From positions 1 to 64,000 of the forward strand of contig JAUSTR010000003.1 in assembly GCA_030812955.1 (NCBI GenBank): a stretch of DNA of 64,000 bases, read 5' to 3'. The notes under the pieces were generated by a model. The model was not told the origin of the DNA. It saw only the letters and a program-made list of their open reading frames with translations, and did not search any database. Source of the stretch: Bacillus alveayuensis. Lineage in GTDB: Bacteria; Bacillota; Bacilli; Bacillales; Aeribacillaceae. Positions 37,047 through 46,185 of this stretch are shown one piece after another; position 1 is the first letter of the stretch, and each line of letters begins with the position of its first letter. A program made the translations under genes and the position numbers.

Positions 37047-38503
37047 TGTTCATCCTCCTGTACTGACTCTTTCCGGGAAGTAGTGACGACATCCTTTACA
37101 AGTTGGCCATTTTCAATCACCCACATTCTTGTCGCAATATGCTTCGCTATTTGTTGATCATGCGTTACCATGAAAATCGTTGTTCCCTCTTTGCGATAAT
37201 GTTCCAATAATTCAAGCAGTTGAAATGTGTTGAATGAATCTTGCCCAAAAGTCGGCTCATCTAAAAGGATGATCGGTTGTTTTTTGACGATGGAAGCGGC
37301 AACACTTAATCTTCGTTTTTGTCCCATTGAAAGTTGATACGGATGTTGATTTCGATGTTTCTGTAGATGAAATAATTCAAGCATTTCTTCAACTTTCTGT
37401 TGAATTTCTTGTTCATTCATCTGTTCAAGTCTTAATGAATACGCTATTTCATCATAAACCGAGTTCGTAACAAATTGAAATTCTGGATTTTGAAAAACAA
37501 AAGTAAGTGTATTTGAAAGCTTTTTGACTTTCTCCACTGGAGTATTGAATAATGTGTACGACCCGGTCGTTTGAAGCAATTGCATGAGGGCTTGTAATAA
37601 CGTACTTTTTCCTGCCCCATTTTGGCCGACAATGACAATCCACTCACCTTCATACACTTTTCCATATGGTACATTAATTTTTACATCCTTCTTCCGATAT
37701 CCTTTAAAATGTTCCAGCTCAAGCACAACTTTTTTTTCTGATGGTTTTTTCTTGTAAAAATCCCGCTTTTCTCGTAAATACTCCTCCCATACCCCAGGAT
37801 ACCAAATTCCATCTTGGCGAATTTCTTGACGAAAATGAGTAAAAATTTCCTCTTTTGCCCCGTCAGCGATGATTTGTCCTTGTTGATTAAATAAGATGAT
37901 GCGATCTACAATATCGAGGACGTAATCGATTTTATGTTCAACTATGATAACGGTTTTATCTTTCGCGACTCGTTTTATCGTGTCCCAAACCTCTTTTGTC
38001 CCTTTTGGATCAAGCATCGCCGTTGGTTCATCCAAAAATAACACATCCGGTTCGAGCGCTAGGACAGAGGCAATGGCCAGCCTTTGCTTCATTCCCCCTG
38101 ATAGCGTTTGAATTTTGACATGGAGATCGTCGAATTCAAGTCCAACCATTTCTAGGTATTTCCGAATCTGTGAAGGCATGTTTTCTCTTTTCACTTGCAA
38201 ATTTTCCAATACAAATGCCATTTCTTCATCAACATAAGGCATACAAAATTGTGTATCAGGGTCTTGAAATACATAGCCCCAAGATGAAGGAGTTATGATG
38301 TTTTCCGCTTTCATCGGTACTTCCATTGATTTTGGAATCAAACCGCTTAATACTTGTATTAAGGTTGACTTTCCACAACCAGAAGGACCAAGAACCAAAA
38401 CTTTTTCCCCTTCATAAAAAGAAGAGGATAAATCCTTGAAAATCAAGGATTCCTCTCCTGGAAATTTTAGACGTAAATTTTTCACCTGTGCTGCTACGTT
38501 CAT
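37025..38503 (-). CDS. ykoD: ECF transporter double ATPase YkoD
   Basis: This is a fusion of two ABC ATPase domains in 492 residues. The first has Walker A GPSGCGKS (39-46), signature LSGGMKQR and Walker B VLFLDEP; the second has GQNGAGKS near 300, LSMGQKRR and IILLDEP. It powers the ECF importer. The second signature LSMGQ instead of LSGGQ is a known variant in this type. It is preceded by YkoE with a 12-base gap. Confidence 0.9.
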   Translation of the reverse strand: MNVAAQVKNLRLKFPGEESLIFKDLSSSFYEGEKVLVLGPSGCGKSTLIQVLSGLIPKSMEVPMKAENIITPSSWGYVFQDPDTQFCMPYVDEEMAFVLENLQVKRENMPSQIRKYLEMVGLEFDDLHVKIQTLSGGMKQRLAIASVLALEPDVLFLDEPTAMLDPKGTKEVWDTIKRVAKDKTVIIVEHKIDYVLDIVDRIILFNQQGQIIADGAKEEIFTHFRQEIRQDGIWYPGVWEEYLREKRDFYKKKPSEKKVVLELEHFKGYRKKDVKINVPYGKVYEGEWIVIVGQNGAGKSTLLQALMQLLQTTGSYTLFNTPVEKVKKLSNTLTFVFQNPEFQFVTNSVYDEIAYSLRLEQMNEQEIQQKVEEMLELFHLQKHRNQHPYQLSMGQKRRLSVAASIVKKQPIILLDEPTFGQDSFNTFQLLELLEHYRKEGTTIFMVTHDQQIAKHIATRMWVIENGQLVKDVVTTSRKESVQEDEQWILNSK

Positions 38504-38515
38504 GTTCTGACACCT

Positions 38516-39094
38516 CTAATTAAGTGCATCATAATCTTTTTGGGACACAGATCTTACTAAATTCGTTACACCAGTCGCTTCTAAAGCTTTCACGAGATAA
38601 TGGGCAAAAACACCAGCAATGATGATTGCCCCTATAAATCTTGCCCCGATAAACATCAGTAAATTCCAAAATACTAAGTCATCTATATACCCTTTATAAA
38701 AATCCATGATCAGTGAGCCAATGGTTGAGCTAACAGCTGCTAACATAGTTACACCAATATGAAATTTTTTATATCGAAAGATCGCGAATACCATTTCTGC
38801 AAATAACCCTTGTATAAGTCCATAAAGAAGAACTTCTAATCCCCATTCCGATCCTGTAATAAATTCAGCAGATGCAGCCGCTGTTTCAGCTAACAGGGCG
38901 ATACCAGGTTTTCGAATGATTAAAAACGCAACCGTCGCCGCTATAAACCACATGCCATATATCAGTTGGTCGATATGCAACCCTAAGGGCTTCACCGCAT
39001 AATAAAGAGGGCCCCAAAGTTTATATACAATACCAAAAACGATTGAAATGACAATGGTGACGAGAATATCTGTTAATTTTAATCCTTTCATCAT
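38516..39094 (-). CDS. ykoE: ECF substrate-binding membrane subunit YkoE
   Basis: This is a six-helix membrane S-component of 193 residues. The chosen first ATG of a pair (39094) has AAGGAG six bases upstream; an ATG 51 bases further upstream lacks a site. YkoE proteins are the S subunit of thiamine/HMP ECF systems. A TPP riboswitch and terminator precede it. The companion thiamine-binding protein gene ykoF of B. subtilis is absent here. Confidence 0.87.
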   Translation of the reverse strand: MMKGLKLTDILVTIVISIVFGIVYKLWGPLYYAVKPLGLHIDQLIYGMWFIAATVAFLIIRKPGIALLAETAAASAEFITGSEWGLEVLLYGLIQGLFAEMVFAIFRYKKFHIGVTMLAAVSSTIGSLIMDFYKGYIDDLVFWNLLMFIGARFIGAIIIAGVFAHYLVKALEATGVTNLVRSVSQKDYDALN

Positions 39095-39282
39095 AAATAT
39101 CTCCTTTTCTAGTAAAGTTCGATAGTTTCTAATGCCTCTTTTCATTTTTTCAATGAAAAGACATTTCCTAAAAAGCTATATTCATAACCTGTTGATTCAT
39201 TCGTTTTTTCTTTTCATCTACTTATCATGGTGCTTTTTCTCCTCCTTACACGCTTCTTTTATCGTCCACACCTTATCTAAAT

Positions 39283-39317
39283 AAAAAAAGCCACTTTCTT
39301 ACAGGAAGAAAGTGGTT
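39283..39317 (-). terminator. Riboswitch-controlled terminator before ykoE
   Basis: The minus strand reads CCACTTTCTT, CCTGT loop, AAGAAAGTGG, then CTTTTTTTAT. It lies 33 bases after the TPP aptamer. Its CCACTTTC arm can compete with the GAAGTGG that closes the aptamer, the expected switch for transcription attenuation. Confidence 0.85.
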
Positions 39318-39349
39318 GTCTGATCGTGAAAGTGCACACGAATCGTGTC

Positions 39350-39450
39350 AACCATCCACTTCCCTCCGCTGGTATTAACCAGTTCAGGTTCTAAGGGTCT
39401 TAAAGTAACACTTTAATCTCAGCCTTTTGAAAAGGCACCCCTAGTGGAAT
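39350..39450 (-). ncRNA. TPP riboswitch (THI box) controlling ykoEDC
   Basis: The minus strand carries the conserved THI-box parts in order: GGGGTGCC, GGCTGAGA, ACCCTTAGAACCTGAACTGG and AATACCAGCGGAGGGAAGTGG, with a CCACT/AGTGG closing stem. TPP binding should favour the downstream terminator and switch the thiamine-precursor transporter off. Confidence 0.93.
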
Positions 39451-39598
39451 TTGCATCGATATTTGAACGTTTCTTGACACTTATCATATCATGAATAGAC
39501 TACTATTTGTCAAATCCTTTTACTGTGAAATAAACATCGGGGAATATTATATTACATCATTTTCAATCATTTGTATGTGTTCTCTACTTGTTATTTTC

Positions 39599-41266
39599 CT
39601 AATCATTCATTGTAATGTTATATTTTTTTAATTTTCTTACAATTGTAGGTTGACTTGTTTGCAGTGCCTCAGCCATTTCATACGTCGTTTTACATTTTTT
39701 AGACGCTGCTATTAAAATATTTTTCTCAGCTTGTTCAACCGCTTCTTTTAAAGTTTGGATATTTGTGTGGCCGGTTTTTCCATTTTGATATTCGGTTGGC
39801 AAATGATGAATCTTTAATAAAGGATCACGGTTGACGAGGACGATTCTTTCAATTAGATTTGAAAGCTCTCGAATGTTCCCAGGCCAATGATAGTGATAAA
39901 AAAAATTTTTCAGTTCAGGGTCCATTTTCTTTTGTTTGCCATACTTTTTGTTTACGTTTTGTAAAAATAGTTCGACTAATGGCAGGATATCTTCTTTCCT
40001 ATCTCTTAAAGGTGGTATGTGAATCGGTACAACATTTAAGCGATAAAATAAATCTTCCCGAAACTGCCCTCTTTTTACCATTTCTTTCAAATCTCGATTT
40101 GTTGCAGCGATAATTCTGACGTCTATTTTTTTTGTTTGTGTTCCCCCAACTCTTTGTATTTCTCTTTCTTGAATCACACGTAATAGTTTAACTTGTAAAT
40201 TAATAGGCAGTTCCCCTACCTCATCTAAAAATAGCACACCTTTTTCAGCCATTTCAAACAACCCTTTTTTTCCTTTCGCACTCGCACCTGTAAAAGCACC
40301 GCCTTCATATCCGAAAAGTTCTGATTCTAGTAATTCAGGGGGAATAGCGCCACAATTCACTTTAACAAATTTTCCTTTGAACCTTCTTTCACTATTGTGA
40401 TATATATACCGTGCTAAGACGTCCTTGCCCACGCCCGTCTCCCCTAAAATCAAAACGGTCGCATCAACATTCACGATGCGAGTAGCCGTGTCGTAAATTA
40501 ATTTCATCTTTTTACTTTTTACAACAACATCATGCCCATTATCTCTATTACGTTTTAAACGATCAATTTCTTTTTTATACGTTTCATTTAATTCATTTGC
40601 TTTTCTTAAGGCTTCCTGCAATTCATTTAATTCAGACAAATCACGAATGTTCGTGACAACACCCTCAATATCCCCTTTTTCATTAAAAATAGGATTCCCT
40701 GTTAATAAGGTTTCTCTTCCTAAATAATTTAATTGGACTAGTGAAACCGTTCTCTTTTTTTCTAGTACTTTTTCCGTTACAGAGTCTTGTAAAATTCCTC
40801 GTTTTTGAAGATAATCTACCTTTTTTCCAATATAATATTCCTTCGGTATGCCTGTAATTCTTTCAATCGCCGAATTCGTTTTGATCGTGACGCCTTCTTT
40901 ATTCGTAATATAAATTCCATCATAAGAATTTTCAATAATGGCATCTAATTCACGATTCAATCGATGAGCCTCTTTTAATTCGTCGATTAAAGATAATAAA
41001 TCATAGGAGAAGGTACCGATATAAAAAAAATGCTGAGTTTCTTTCATTTTTGTTTTCAGAAAAACACAGCTTTTTCCATTCACTACCGTTCGAATGATTT
41101 GCCCTTTCTTAAATTCCTCCCATGTTTCAAATATATCATATACTTTTTTATTTTCGGCTGAAGTAAGTACATATTCATGGAATACATCATTACTAAATAA
41201 AATTTCATCACTTGGTGACGTAATAAAATAAGGAAGGGGGATTTGAATTTGTACAGATGAGTTCAT
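39599..41266 (-). CDS. Sigma-54-dependent transcriptional activator with PAS domains
   Basis: This enhancer-binding protein has 555 residues. A sensory N-terminus holds a weak PAS-like part (1-100) and a clear PAS domain (about 105-215), then a coiled linker (213-240), and an AAA+ core with Walker A GETGVGKD (275-282), GAFTGA (323-328, the sigma-54 contact loop) and Walker B VLFLDE (344-349). A short TyrR/Fis-type helix-turn-helix lies at the C-terminus (about 530-550). No receiver domain is present, so a small-molecule signal is likely. Its best target in view is the sigma-54 promoter at 35792-35808. Confidence 0.92.
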   Translation of the reverse strand: MNSSVQIQIPLPYFITSPSDEILFSNDVFHEYVLTSAENKKVYDIFETWEEFKKGQIIRTVVNGKSCVFLKTKMKETQHFFYIGTFSYDLLSLIDELKEAHRLNRELDAIIENSYDGIYITNKEGVTIKTNSAIERITGIPKEYYIGKKVDYLQKRGILQDSVTEKVLEKKRTVSLVQLNYLGRETLLTGNPIFNEKGDIEGVVTNIRDLSELNELQEALRKANELNETYKKEIDRLKRNRDNGHDVVVKSKKMKLIYDTATRIVNVDATVLILGETGVGKDVLARYIYHNSERRFKGKFVKVNCGAIPPELLESELFGYEGGAFTGASAKGKKGLFEMAEKGVLFLDEVGELPINLQVKLLRVIQEREIQRVGGTQTKKIDVRIIAATNRDLKEMVKRGQFREDLFYRLNVVPIHIPPLRDRKEDILPLVELFLQNVNKKYGKQKKMDPELKNFFYHYHWPGNIRELSNLIERIVLVNRDPLLKIHHLPTEYQNGKTGHTNIQTLKEAVEQAEKNILIAASKKCKTTYEMAEALQTSQPTIVRKLKKYNITMND

Positions 41267-41596
41267 CTGACCACCTCTATTCCAGCTTATTCGCTTTCAT
41301 CTCATCGATTCAAACTGGTTATTGTATTCTGTTTACTTTTTAAAACCAATATAATATGAATTAAATTTTTGAACACATCATGAATATTTCTATAAACCAT
41401 TATTTTACTAAAAGGTTGCACTTACTTATGAGAATACAACACTTTCATCAATTCGTAAATAAATCCCTAAACATGAAAAACTTGTTCTTTCATAAGTTGA
41501 CTACTTTCAAGTTAATTGTGGAATCTTTTCCCTCTTGGCCGCTCTTTTATATGTTAAAATACGAATTGGAAACGGAAGTAAAGAGGTGTTTCAATC
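41267..41596. other. Divergent spacer between the activator and the K+ channel gene
   Basis: This AT-rich, 330-base space has no supported gene. GTTAAAAT near 41554-41561 may be a -10 region for the channel gene, but no -35 at normal spacing stands out. Confidence 0.4.
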
Positions 41597-42616
41597 GTGA
41601 TTTTTTTTAAACGGTTGTGGATTAAGACAATGCAAATGAATGGATGGACATTATTTTTCGGAACTACAACATTAATTTTATTTAGTAGTTATTTTATTCA
41701 TTACCTTGAGCCTGAAACGTTTACGACTCCATTTGATGGGCTATGGTGGACAATGACGACAGTCGTAACCGTTGGCTATGGAGACTTGTCCCCTGTTACG
41801 ATGAAAGGAAAAATTTTCGCCATGTTTTTATATGTAATGGGAATTGGACTGATGACCATATTTATCGGAAAATTCGTTGATTCACTCACATTAAGGAAAA
41901 GATTGCGGGAGGAAGGAAAATTGAAGGTTTCAGTGAAAAATCATATTATTTTAATTAATTGGACGAAGAAAACCGAAATTGCCTTAAATGAACTGCTTTC
42001 AACCTTTCAAAATATACATGTCGTGATCGTCGATGATGCCCTTAAAAAAACTCCATTGCTTCATGAACGAGTCGAATTTGTGAGCGGAGATCCAGCATCT
42101 GAGGAAACTTTGCAAAAGGCGAACATTCTTGAATGCAAATCCGTTATGATCTTTTCACCTAGCAGCCATTTAAAAGCAACGGAAGCTGACGGTCACACGT
42201 TGTTGATCGCTTCCATTTTAGAAGGAGTTGGAAAAAAATACGGAAAAAATATTTATACGGTTTGCGAAATTTCTGACTCTAAACATATCCAAGCTTTCAC
42301 AAACGTAAATGTCGAAGAATTTATTATGCCAAATGATATGGCTGCCCATTTAGCTGCACGTTCAATATTGTTTAATGGGACAACAAATATTATTCATCAA
42401 TTAACAAGTAATGTCGGACATGATTTATACCATGTCCCGAAAAAAACAGAATGGAAAACGTTTGGAGATGCTAAACGAGCCCTTGATGAAAAAGGTGCTG
42501 TCTTAATCGCTAATCATCACGATATGTCCATTCACCAAAAGCTAGATGAACCAATCCCCGAAGACGCAAAGCTTTTTATTATTTGTGATGAAAAAACGTA
42601 TCATTCAATTTCATAA
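41597..42616 (+). CDS. yugO: YugO-type potassium channel
   Basis: This two-helix K+ channel has a cytosolic RCK module, in 339 residues. One membrane helix (17-36), the selectivity filter TVGYGD (58-63) and a second helix (70-92) are followed by a TrkA_N-type domain (about 108-240). YugO in B. subtilis releases K+ for biofilm control and electrical signalling; the partner gene mstX is not seen here. The start is GTG 41597, with AAGAGGTG nine bases upstream. Confidence 0.85.
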   Translation: MIFFKRLWIKTMQMNGWTLFFGTTTLILFSSYFIHYLEPETFTTPFDGLWWTMTTVVTVGYGDLSPVTMKGKIFAMFLYVMGIGLMTIFIGKFVDSLTLRKRLREEGKLKVSVKNHIILINWTKKTEIALNELLSTFQNIHVVIVDDALKKTPLLHERVEFVSGDPASEETLQKANILECKSVMIFSPSSHLKATEADGHTLLIASILEGVGKKYGKNIYTVCEISDSKHIQAFTNVNVEEFIMPNDMAAHLAARSILFNGTTNIIHQLTSNVGHDLYHVPKKTEWKTFGDAKRALDEKGAVLIANHHDMSIHQKLDEPIPEDAKLFIICDEKTYHSIS

Positions 42617-42637
42617 CAGCACTAAAATTAAGAAAAG

Positions 42638-42776
42638 CCCAAGCGCCCCGCTTAGCGGCGTATGAACTGGACCGCTCCGCATGAGATAAAGGAAACACGG
42701 AGAGCGAAAGAGTCGATGTTGACTTATCGTACAGATGAAATGGAAGTTTGCTAGCCGTTATCGCCCGGAGCTAGAC
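42638..42776. repeat. GC-rich Bacillus-like intergenic repeat
   Basis: This 139-base block begins GCCCAAGCGCCCCGCTTAGC and ends GCCCGGAGCTAGAC, with the core GATGTTGACTTATCGTACAG. It is much richer in G+C than its flanks and has no coding frame. From memory, related blocks are scattered between genes in Bacillus and Geobacillus genomes; this needs a search. It lies just after the K+ channel gene. Confidence 0.55.
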
Positions 42777-42841
42777 AAAAAACCAAAAATGAACAATGTT
42801 GTCCACAAGTTGTAAATTTATAGTTTCCTAAACAAGAACAC

Positions 42842-42873
42842 AGGTTCCCGAATAATGTAAGATTCGGGAACCT
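42842..42873. terminator. Strong hairpin, orphan or distal terminator
   Basis: AGGTTCCCGAAT and ATTCGGGAACCT form a perfect 12-bp stem with an 8-base loop. ATTC, not a T-run, follows. It lies 225 bases after the channel gene. Confidence 0.6.
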
Positions 42874-43139
42874 ATTCACAAACATGATAAACTCTATAAT
42901 TATCTTAAAATATAGTCAAGAGAGGCTTTACAATCGTGAAATACTCTCTCTACTTACTTCGACAAAAACATTGTTTATTGAACAAAATATTACATAAGAA
43001 GGTGTAGATTTTGCCGTTTTTTGCGCTTTCCCAAGAAATATTTCATTTCCAACATGATGAATTTAGTACGAAAAAGTAATCTTTACAGACATTATTTCGC
43101 AATTAAATGTTTGGGCTAGCACTTTTCAGATTACAACGT
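42874..43139. other. Spacer with no recognised gene
   Basis: AT-rich sequence with no supported frame; it is downstream of the minus-strand YjcZ gene. A short minus-strand stretch reads MLEMKYFLGKRKKRQN but has no ribosome site and is not reported as a gene. Confidence 0.4.
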
Positions 43140-43277
43140 TTAGTATCCATAACCTCCGTATCCATATCCACCGTAGCCGCCGTAACCACCTACATATGCA
43201 CAGCCGACAATGATTAATAGGATAAACAATACAACGATTAACGCAAAGCCTGCACCACCAGCGTATCCTTCTGACAT
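43140..43277 (-). CDS. YjcZ family sporulation protein
   Basis: This 45-residue peptide has a short polar head (MSEGYAGGAG), the membrane segment [19 protein letters not shown] and a Gly/Tyr-rich tail of GGYGGYGGY type. AGGAGGAGG lies seven bases before the ATG. Family members (YjcZ, SscA) are made in sporulation. This copy has the Gly/Tyr stretch at the C-terminus, the opposite end from the one at 13955-14071. Confidence 0.85.
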   Translation of the reverse strand: MSEGYAGGAGFALIVVLFILLIIVGCAYVGGYGGYGGYGYGGYGY

Positions 43278-43476
43278 AAAAGTCCTCCTCCTTTTTGATA
43301 GTAAGCTTTTAAAAGCTCTCTTTTACACAATATGAAAAAAAATGCGATTTGTTTAGATTTTTACCTAAAAAGATTTATATTTGGGCTTCTTTATCGTACG
43401 TGTTTATAAAGGTTTTACAACGGTCATAATGTTAGTGAGATACATTATTCCTCCTATGTAAAGGCAGGTTTTTCTG

Positions 43477-44853
43477 ATGGATTGGCTTTTATATTTTCTA
43501 GCATCGATCGCTGGATCACTCATGACTTTTCTTTTTATTATTTTAATGGCAAGACCGTTTATTAAAAGGTTTACGGCAGCTTTTATGAAAATTTTAATGA
43601 AGGATCGTTACACTGAAAATATATGGGAGATGGTCAGTGCCTTTATCCGTTTGAGCCCAAGAATTACCATTGAAAATAGTCTTCGTGCCGCAAATGGAGG
43701 GATTATAGAACGGCCTTTTGGCAGCCCTAAAAAATTTTTACATTTCGATGGACTTATGTTTTCACCAGCCCAGCTTGCCGTCCTTCCAACAGATGGAGAG
43801 ACAGACATAAAAACGGAAACCGTCATTGGACCGAGGGCAAAAAGACCTCTTGTCTTAGATATTCCGGTCATCCTTGGTGGAATGGCGTATGGCGTCGGTG
43901 TTAGCGATAAGGTGAAAATTGCCCAAGCATGGGGAACAGGAATTGTCGGCAGTGCCACAAATATAGGGGAAGGGACGTTACTTCCAGAAGAGAGAGAAAA
44001 AGCGAAATATATTTTCGTACAATATCATTCCGCTAAATGGGCTAAGGAAAGGGAAATATTTGAACAAGCCGATGCCATTGAAATCCATATCGGCCAAGGG
44101 GCTTCAGCTGCCGTTCCAGCAAAAATTCCTCCGGAAACATTAAGTGGAAAAGCACGTGATATTTTAGGACTTAAGCCAGGAGAAACAGCGGAGCTGCCAA
44201 GGAAAATTAAAGAAATCAAAAGGCCAAAAGATTTAAAAAAAATCGTACAAGAATTAAAAGAAATAACAGATGGTGTTCCCGTTGGAATTAAGATTTGTGC
44301 AGGAAACCAGTTGGAAAAGGATATGGAAATTGGGATAGAAGCAGGCGTTGATTTTATCTCCATCGATGGAGGGCAAGCCGGAACGAAGGGTTCCCCACCA
44401 ATTATTCAAGATGATTTCGGACTGCCAACTATTTATGCACTTTCACGTGCCGTTCGATACTTGGAGGAAGGTGACGCCAAAAACAAAATCAGCTTATTAG
44501 TAGGTGGAGGATTTTATACACCTGGTGATTGTTTAAAAGCCATTGCGCTTGGCGCTGATGCGGTCTATTTAGGTACAGCGGCTCTTTGGGCTATGACTCA
44601 TACGCAAGTAGCCAAAACGGTACCTTTTGAACCTCCAACAACACTCGTATTTTATCCAGGACGTTTTAAAGATCAATTTAATACAGAAGAAGCAGCCTAT
44701 TCATTAGCTAACTTTTTATCAGCCTTTACAGAGGAAATGAAAATCGCCACAATTGCACTTGGAAAAAAATCAATTCGTGATGTCGACCGAAGTGACTTAG
44801 TCGCTTTAGATGAATTAACGAGTAAAGTCACAAACATTCCGACAGCTTATTAA
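43477..44853 (+). CDS. FMN-binding glutamate-synthase-like protein (YerD type)
   Basis: This is a 458-residue homolog of the FMN/central domain of glutamate synthase (Glu_synthase family). It has an N-terminal membrane helix (about 5-25), then the TIM barrel with GGMAYGVGVSDK near 130 and IDGGQAGTKGSPP near 301-313, and FMN-type GALGADAVYLGTAAL-like sequence near 355-370. No Cys-rich 3Fe-4S loop is visible after the barrel, so it cannot be a standard GltB. The reaction is unknown; it may be membrane-anchored. The ribosome site is weak (AAAGGCAGG). Confidence 0.8.
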   Translation: MDWLLYFLASIAGSLMTFLFIILMARPFIKRFTAAFMKILMKDRYTENIWEMVSAFIRLSPRITIENSLRAANGGIIERPFGSPKKFLHFDGLMFSPAQLAVLPTDGETDIKTETVIGPRAKRPLVLDIPVILGGMAYGVGVSDKVKIAQAWGTGIVGSATNIGEGTLLPEEREKAKYIFVQYHSAKWAKEREIFEQADAIEIHIGQGASAAVPAKIPPETLSGKARDILGLKPGETAELPRKIKEIKRPKDLKKIVQELKEITDGVPVGIKICAGNQLEKDMEIGIEAGVDFISIDGGQAGTKGSPPIIQDDFGLPTIYALSRAVRYLEEGDAKNKISLLVGGGFYTPGDCLKAIALGADAVYLGTAALWAMTHTQVAKTVPFEPPTTLVFYPGRFKDQFNTEEAAYSLANFLSAFTEEMKIATIALGKKSIRDVDRSDLVALDELTSKVTNIPTAY

Positions 44854-44942
44854 TAGTGGTCAAATAGAATTGAGCTTTACAAAGCCTGTACTTAAAAATG
44901 GTGTGCCCCAATGTTTTGCTTTTGGGACACGCTTTATCAATA

Positions 44943-45725
44943 TTAAAGAATATCTAGCCAAATTTTTACTGCAGTAGCTAAAATTAAACCTGCTAAAATA
45001 ATTTGTAAAAATGTTGTCTTTATTTTTTGTCCCGCTTTTGCACCTAATGGGGCTGCTAGAAGACTTGCTGCAACCATTATCAAAGCTGGAAGATACTCAA
45101 CTTGACCTGTTGTTATTTTTCCAATTGTCGCACCAATGGAAGAAATAAACGTAATCGCTAAGGAGGAAGCAATGGTCATTCTCGTTGGGATTTTTAATAC
45201 GACAAGCATAATCGGCACTAACAAGAAGGCGCCTGCTGCTCCAACGATACCCGCACCAATTCCAACGATTAACGCTAAAAATGCAGCGAGCCATTTATTA
45301 AACTTCACTTGATCAAATGGAATATGATCAATTTCTTTTTTCGGTACAAACATCATGATGGCTGCAATAAGAGCAAGAATACCGTAAACGAGGTTTATAC
45401 CACCCTCCGTCATTAATTTCGAGCCATAACCTCCTATAAAACTACCTATTAAAATACTAACTCCCATATAAAGAATTAACGTTTTATTTAAATACCCACC
45501 TTTTCGGTACGCCCATACACCACCAATTGTAGCAAAAAACACTTGAACCGCACTAATACCTGAAACTTCGTGGGCGCTAAAAGCAGATAGCCCAAATAAT
45601 GGTGGAATGTAAAGGAGCATCGGATATTTAATAATCGAGCCTCCAATTCCAACCATTCCGGAAATAAAGGATCCAATAAAGCCGATTAAAAAAATGGTAA
45701 CAATAAAAGCAATACTTGATTCCAC
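44943..45725 (-). CDS. yrkJ: TauE/SafE sulfite/thiosulfate exporter
   Basis: This eight-helix membrane protein of the TauE/SafE family has about 260 residues. At the end of a persulfide detox cluster it probably exports sulfite or thiosulfate made by the dioxygenase and rhodaneses. The GTG at 45725 lies nine bases after AGGAGG and is preferred; the ATG at 45731 is only three bases from it. It corresponds to YrkJ in the B. subtilis yrkD-J order. A hairpin and a possible remnant separate it from the next gene, so it may have its own transcript. Confidence 0.85.
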   Translation of the reverse strand: MESSIAFIVTIFLIGFIGSFISGMVGIGGSIIKYPMLLYIPPLFGLSAFSAHEVSGISAVQVFFATIGGVWAYRKGGYLNKTLILYMGVSILIGSFIGGYGSKLMTEGGINLVYGILALIAAIMMFVPKKEIDHIPFDQVKFNKWLAAFLALIVGIGAGIVGAAGAFLLVPIMLVVLKIPTRMTIASSLAITFISSIGATIGKITTGQVEYLPALIMVAASLLAAPLGAKAGQKIKTTFLQIILAGLILATAVKIWLDIL

Positions 45726-45870
45726 TGTCATCTTCCTCCTTGTGTATTTGAATAAGGTTTTTTTCACAAGCTTTGCTGTTCAGATGAAAGCCTTTTGATG
45801 TGGGAAGTTAGAGGCACGACTTCAAGCAATCGGCGAATTACGGACTTTTCATCTTTTATGATTGAATGTA

Positions 45871-45926
45871 AGAGGCTGCCCCCAATAAGAGAGTAAAACC
45901 CTACAACACTACAAGGGACAGCCTCT
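45871..45926. repeat. Long hairpin between the sulfur genes and the exporter
   Basis: AGAGGCTGCCCC and GGGACAGCCTCT pair around a loop of about 32 bases that contains CTACAACACTACAAG. On the plus strand TTCTTTTT follows; on the operon strand no T-run does. It may act as a processing or partial termination site. Confidence 0.5.
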
Positions 45927-45932
45927 TCTTTT

Positions 45933-46169
45933 TCAAGCTTTTTTAATCCAAAACTTTAAAATCCCATTTTCCTCTGTATCAGCAATAAGTTCATGTCCTA
46001 CAGATTTCACCCACGCTTTTAAGTCATTCTTTGTCCCTTGATCTGTCGCATGAATTTCTAAAATTTGTCCTGATTTAAGCTCGTCCATTGCCTTTTTTGC
46101 TCTGACAATTGGCATTGGGCATGATAAACCTTTCGCATCCAACACTTTATTTGCTTGAACATTCATCAT
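45933..46169 (-). CDS. yrkI: TusA-like sulfur carrier
   Basis: This 78-residue TusA/SirA-fold protein has the sulfur-carrying Cys in LSCPMPIVRAKKAM. The start is the first ATG of a pair (46169), eight bases after GGGAGG. It probably moves sulfane sulfur between rhodanese and dioxygenase. It lies just after the MBL protein gene, as yrkI follows yrkH in B. subtilis. Confidence 0.88.
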   Translation of the reverse strand: MMNVQANKVLDAKGLSCPMPIVRAKKAMDELKSGQILEIHATDQGTKNDLKAWVKSVGHELIADTEENGILKFWIKKA

Positions 46170-46185
46170 CAACATCTCCTCCCAA

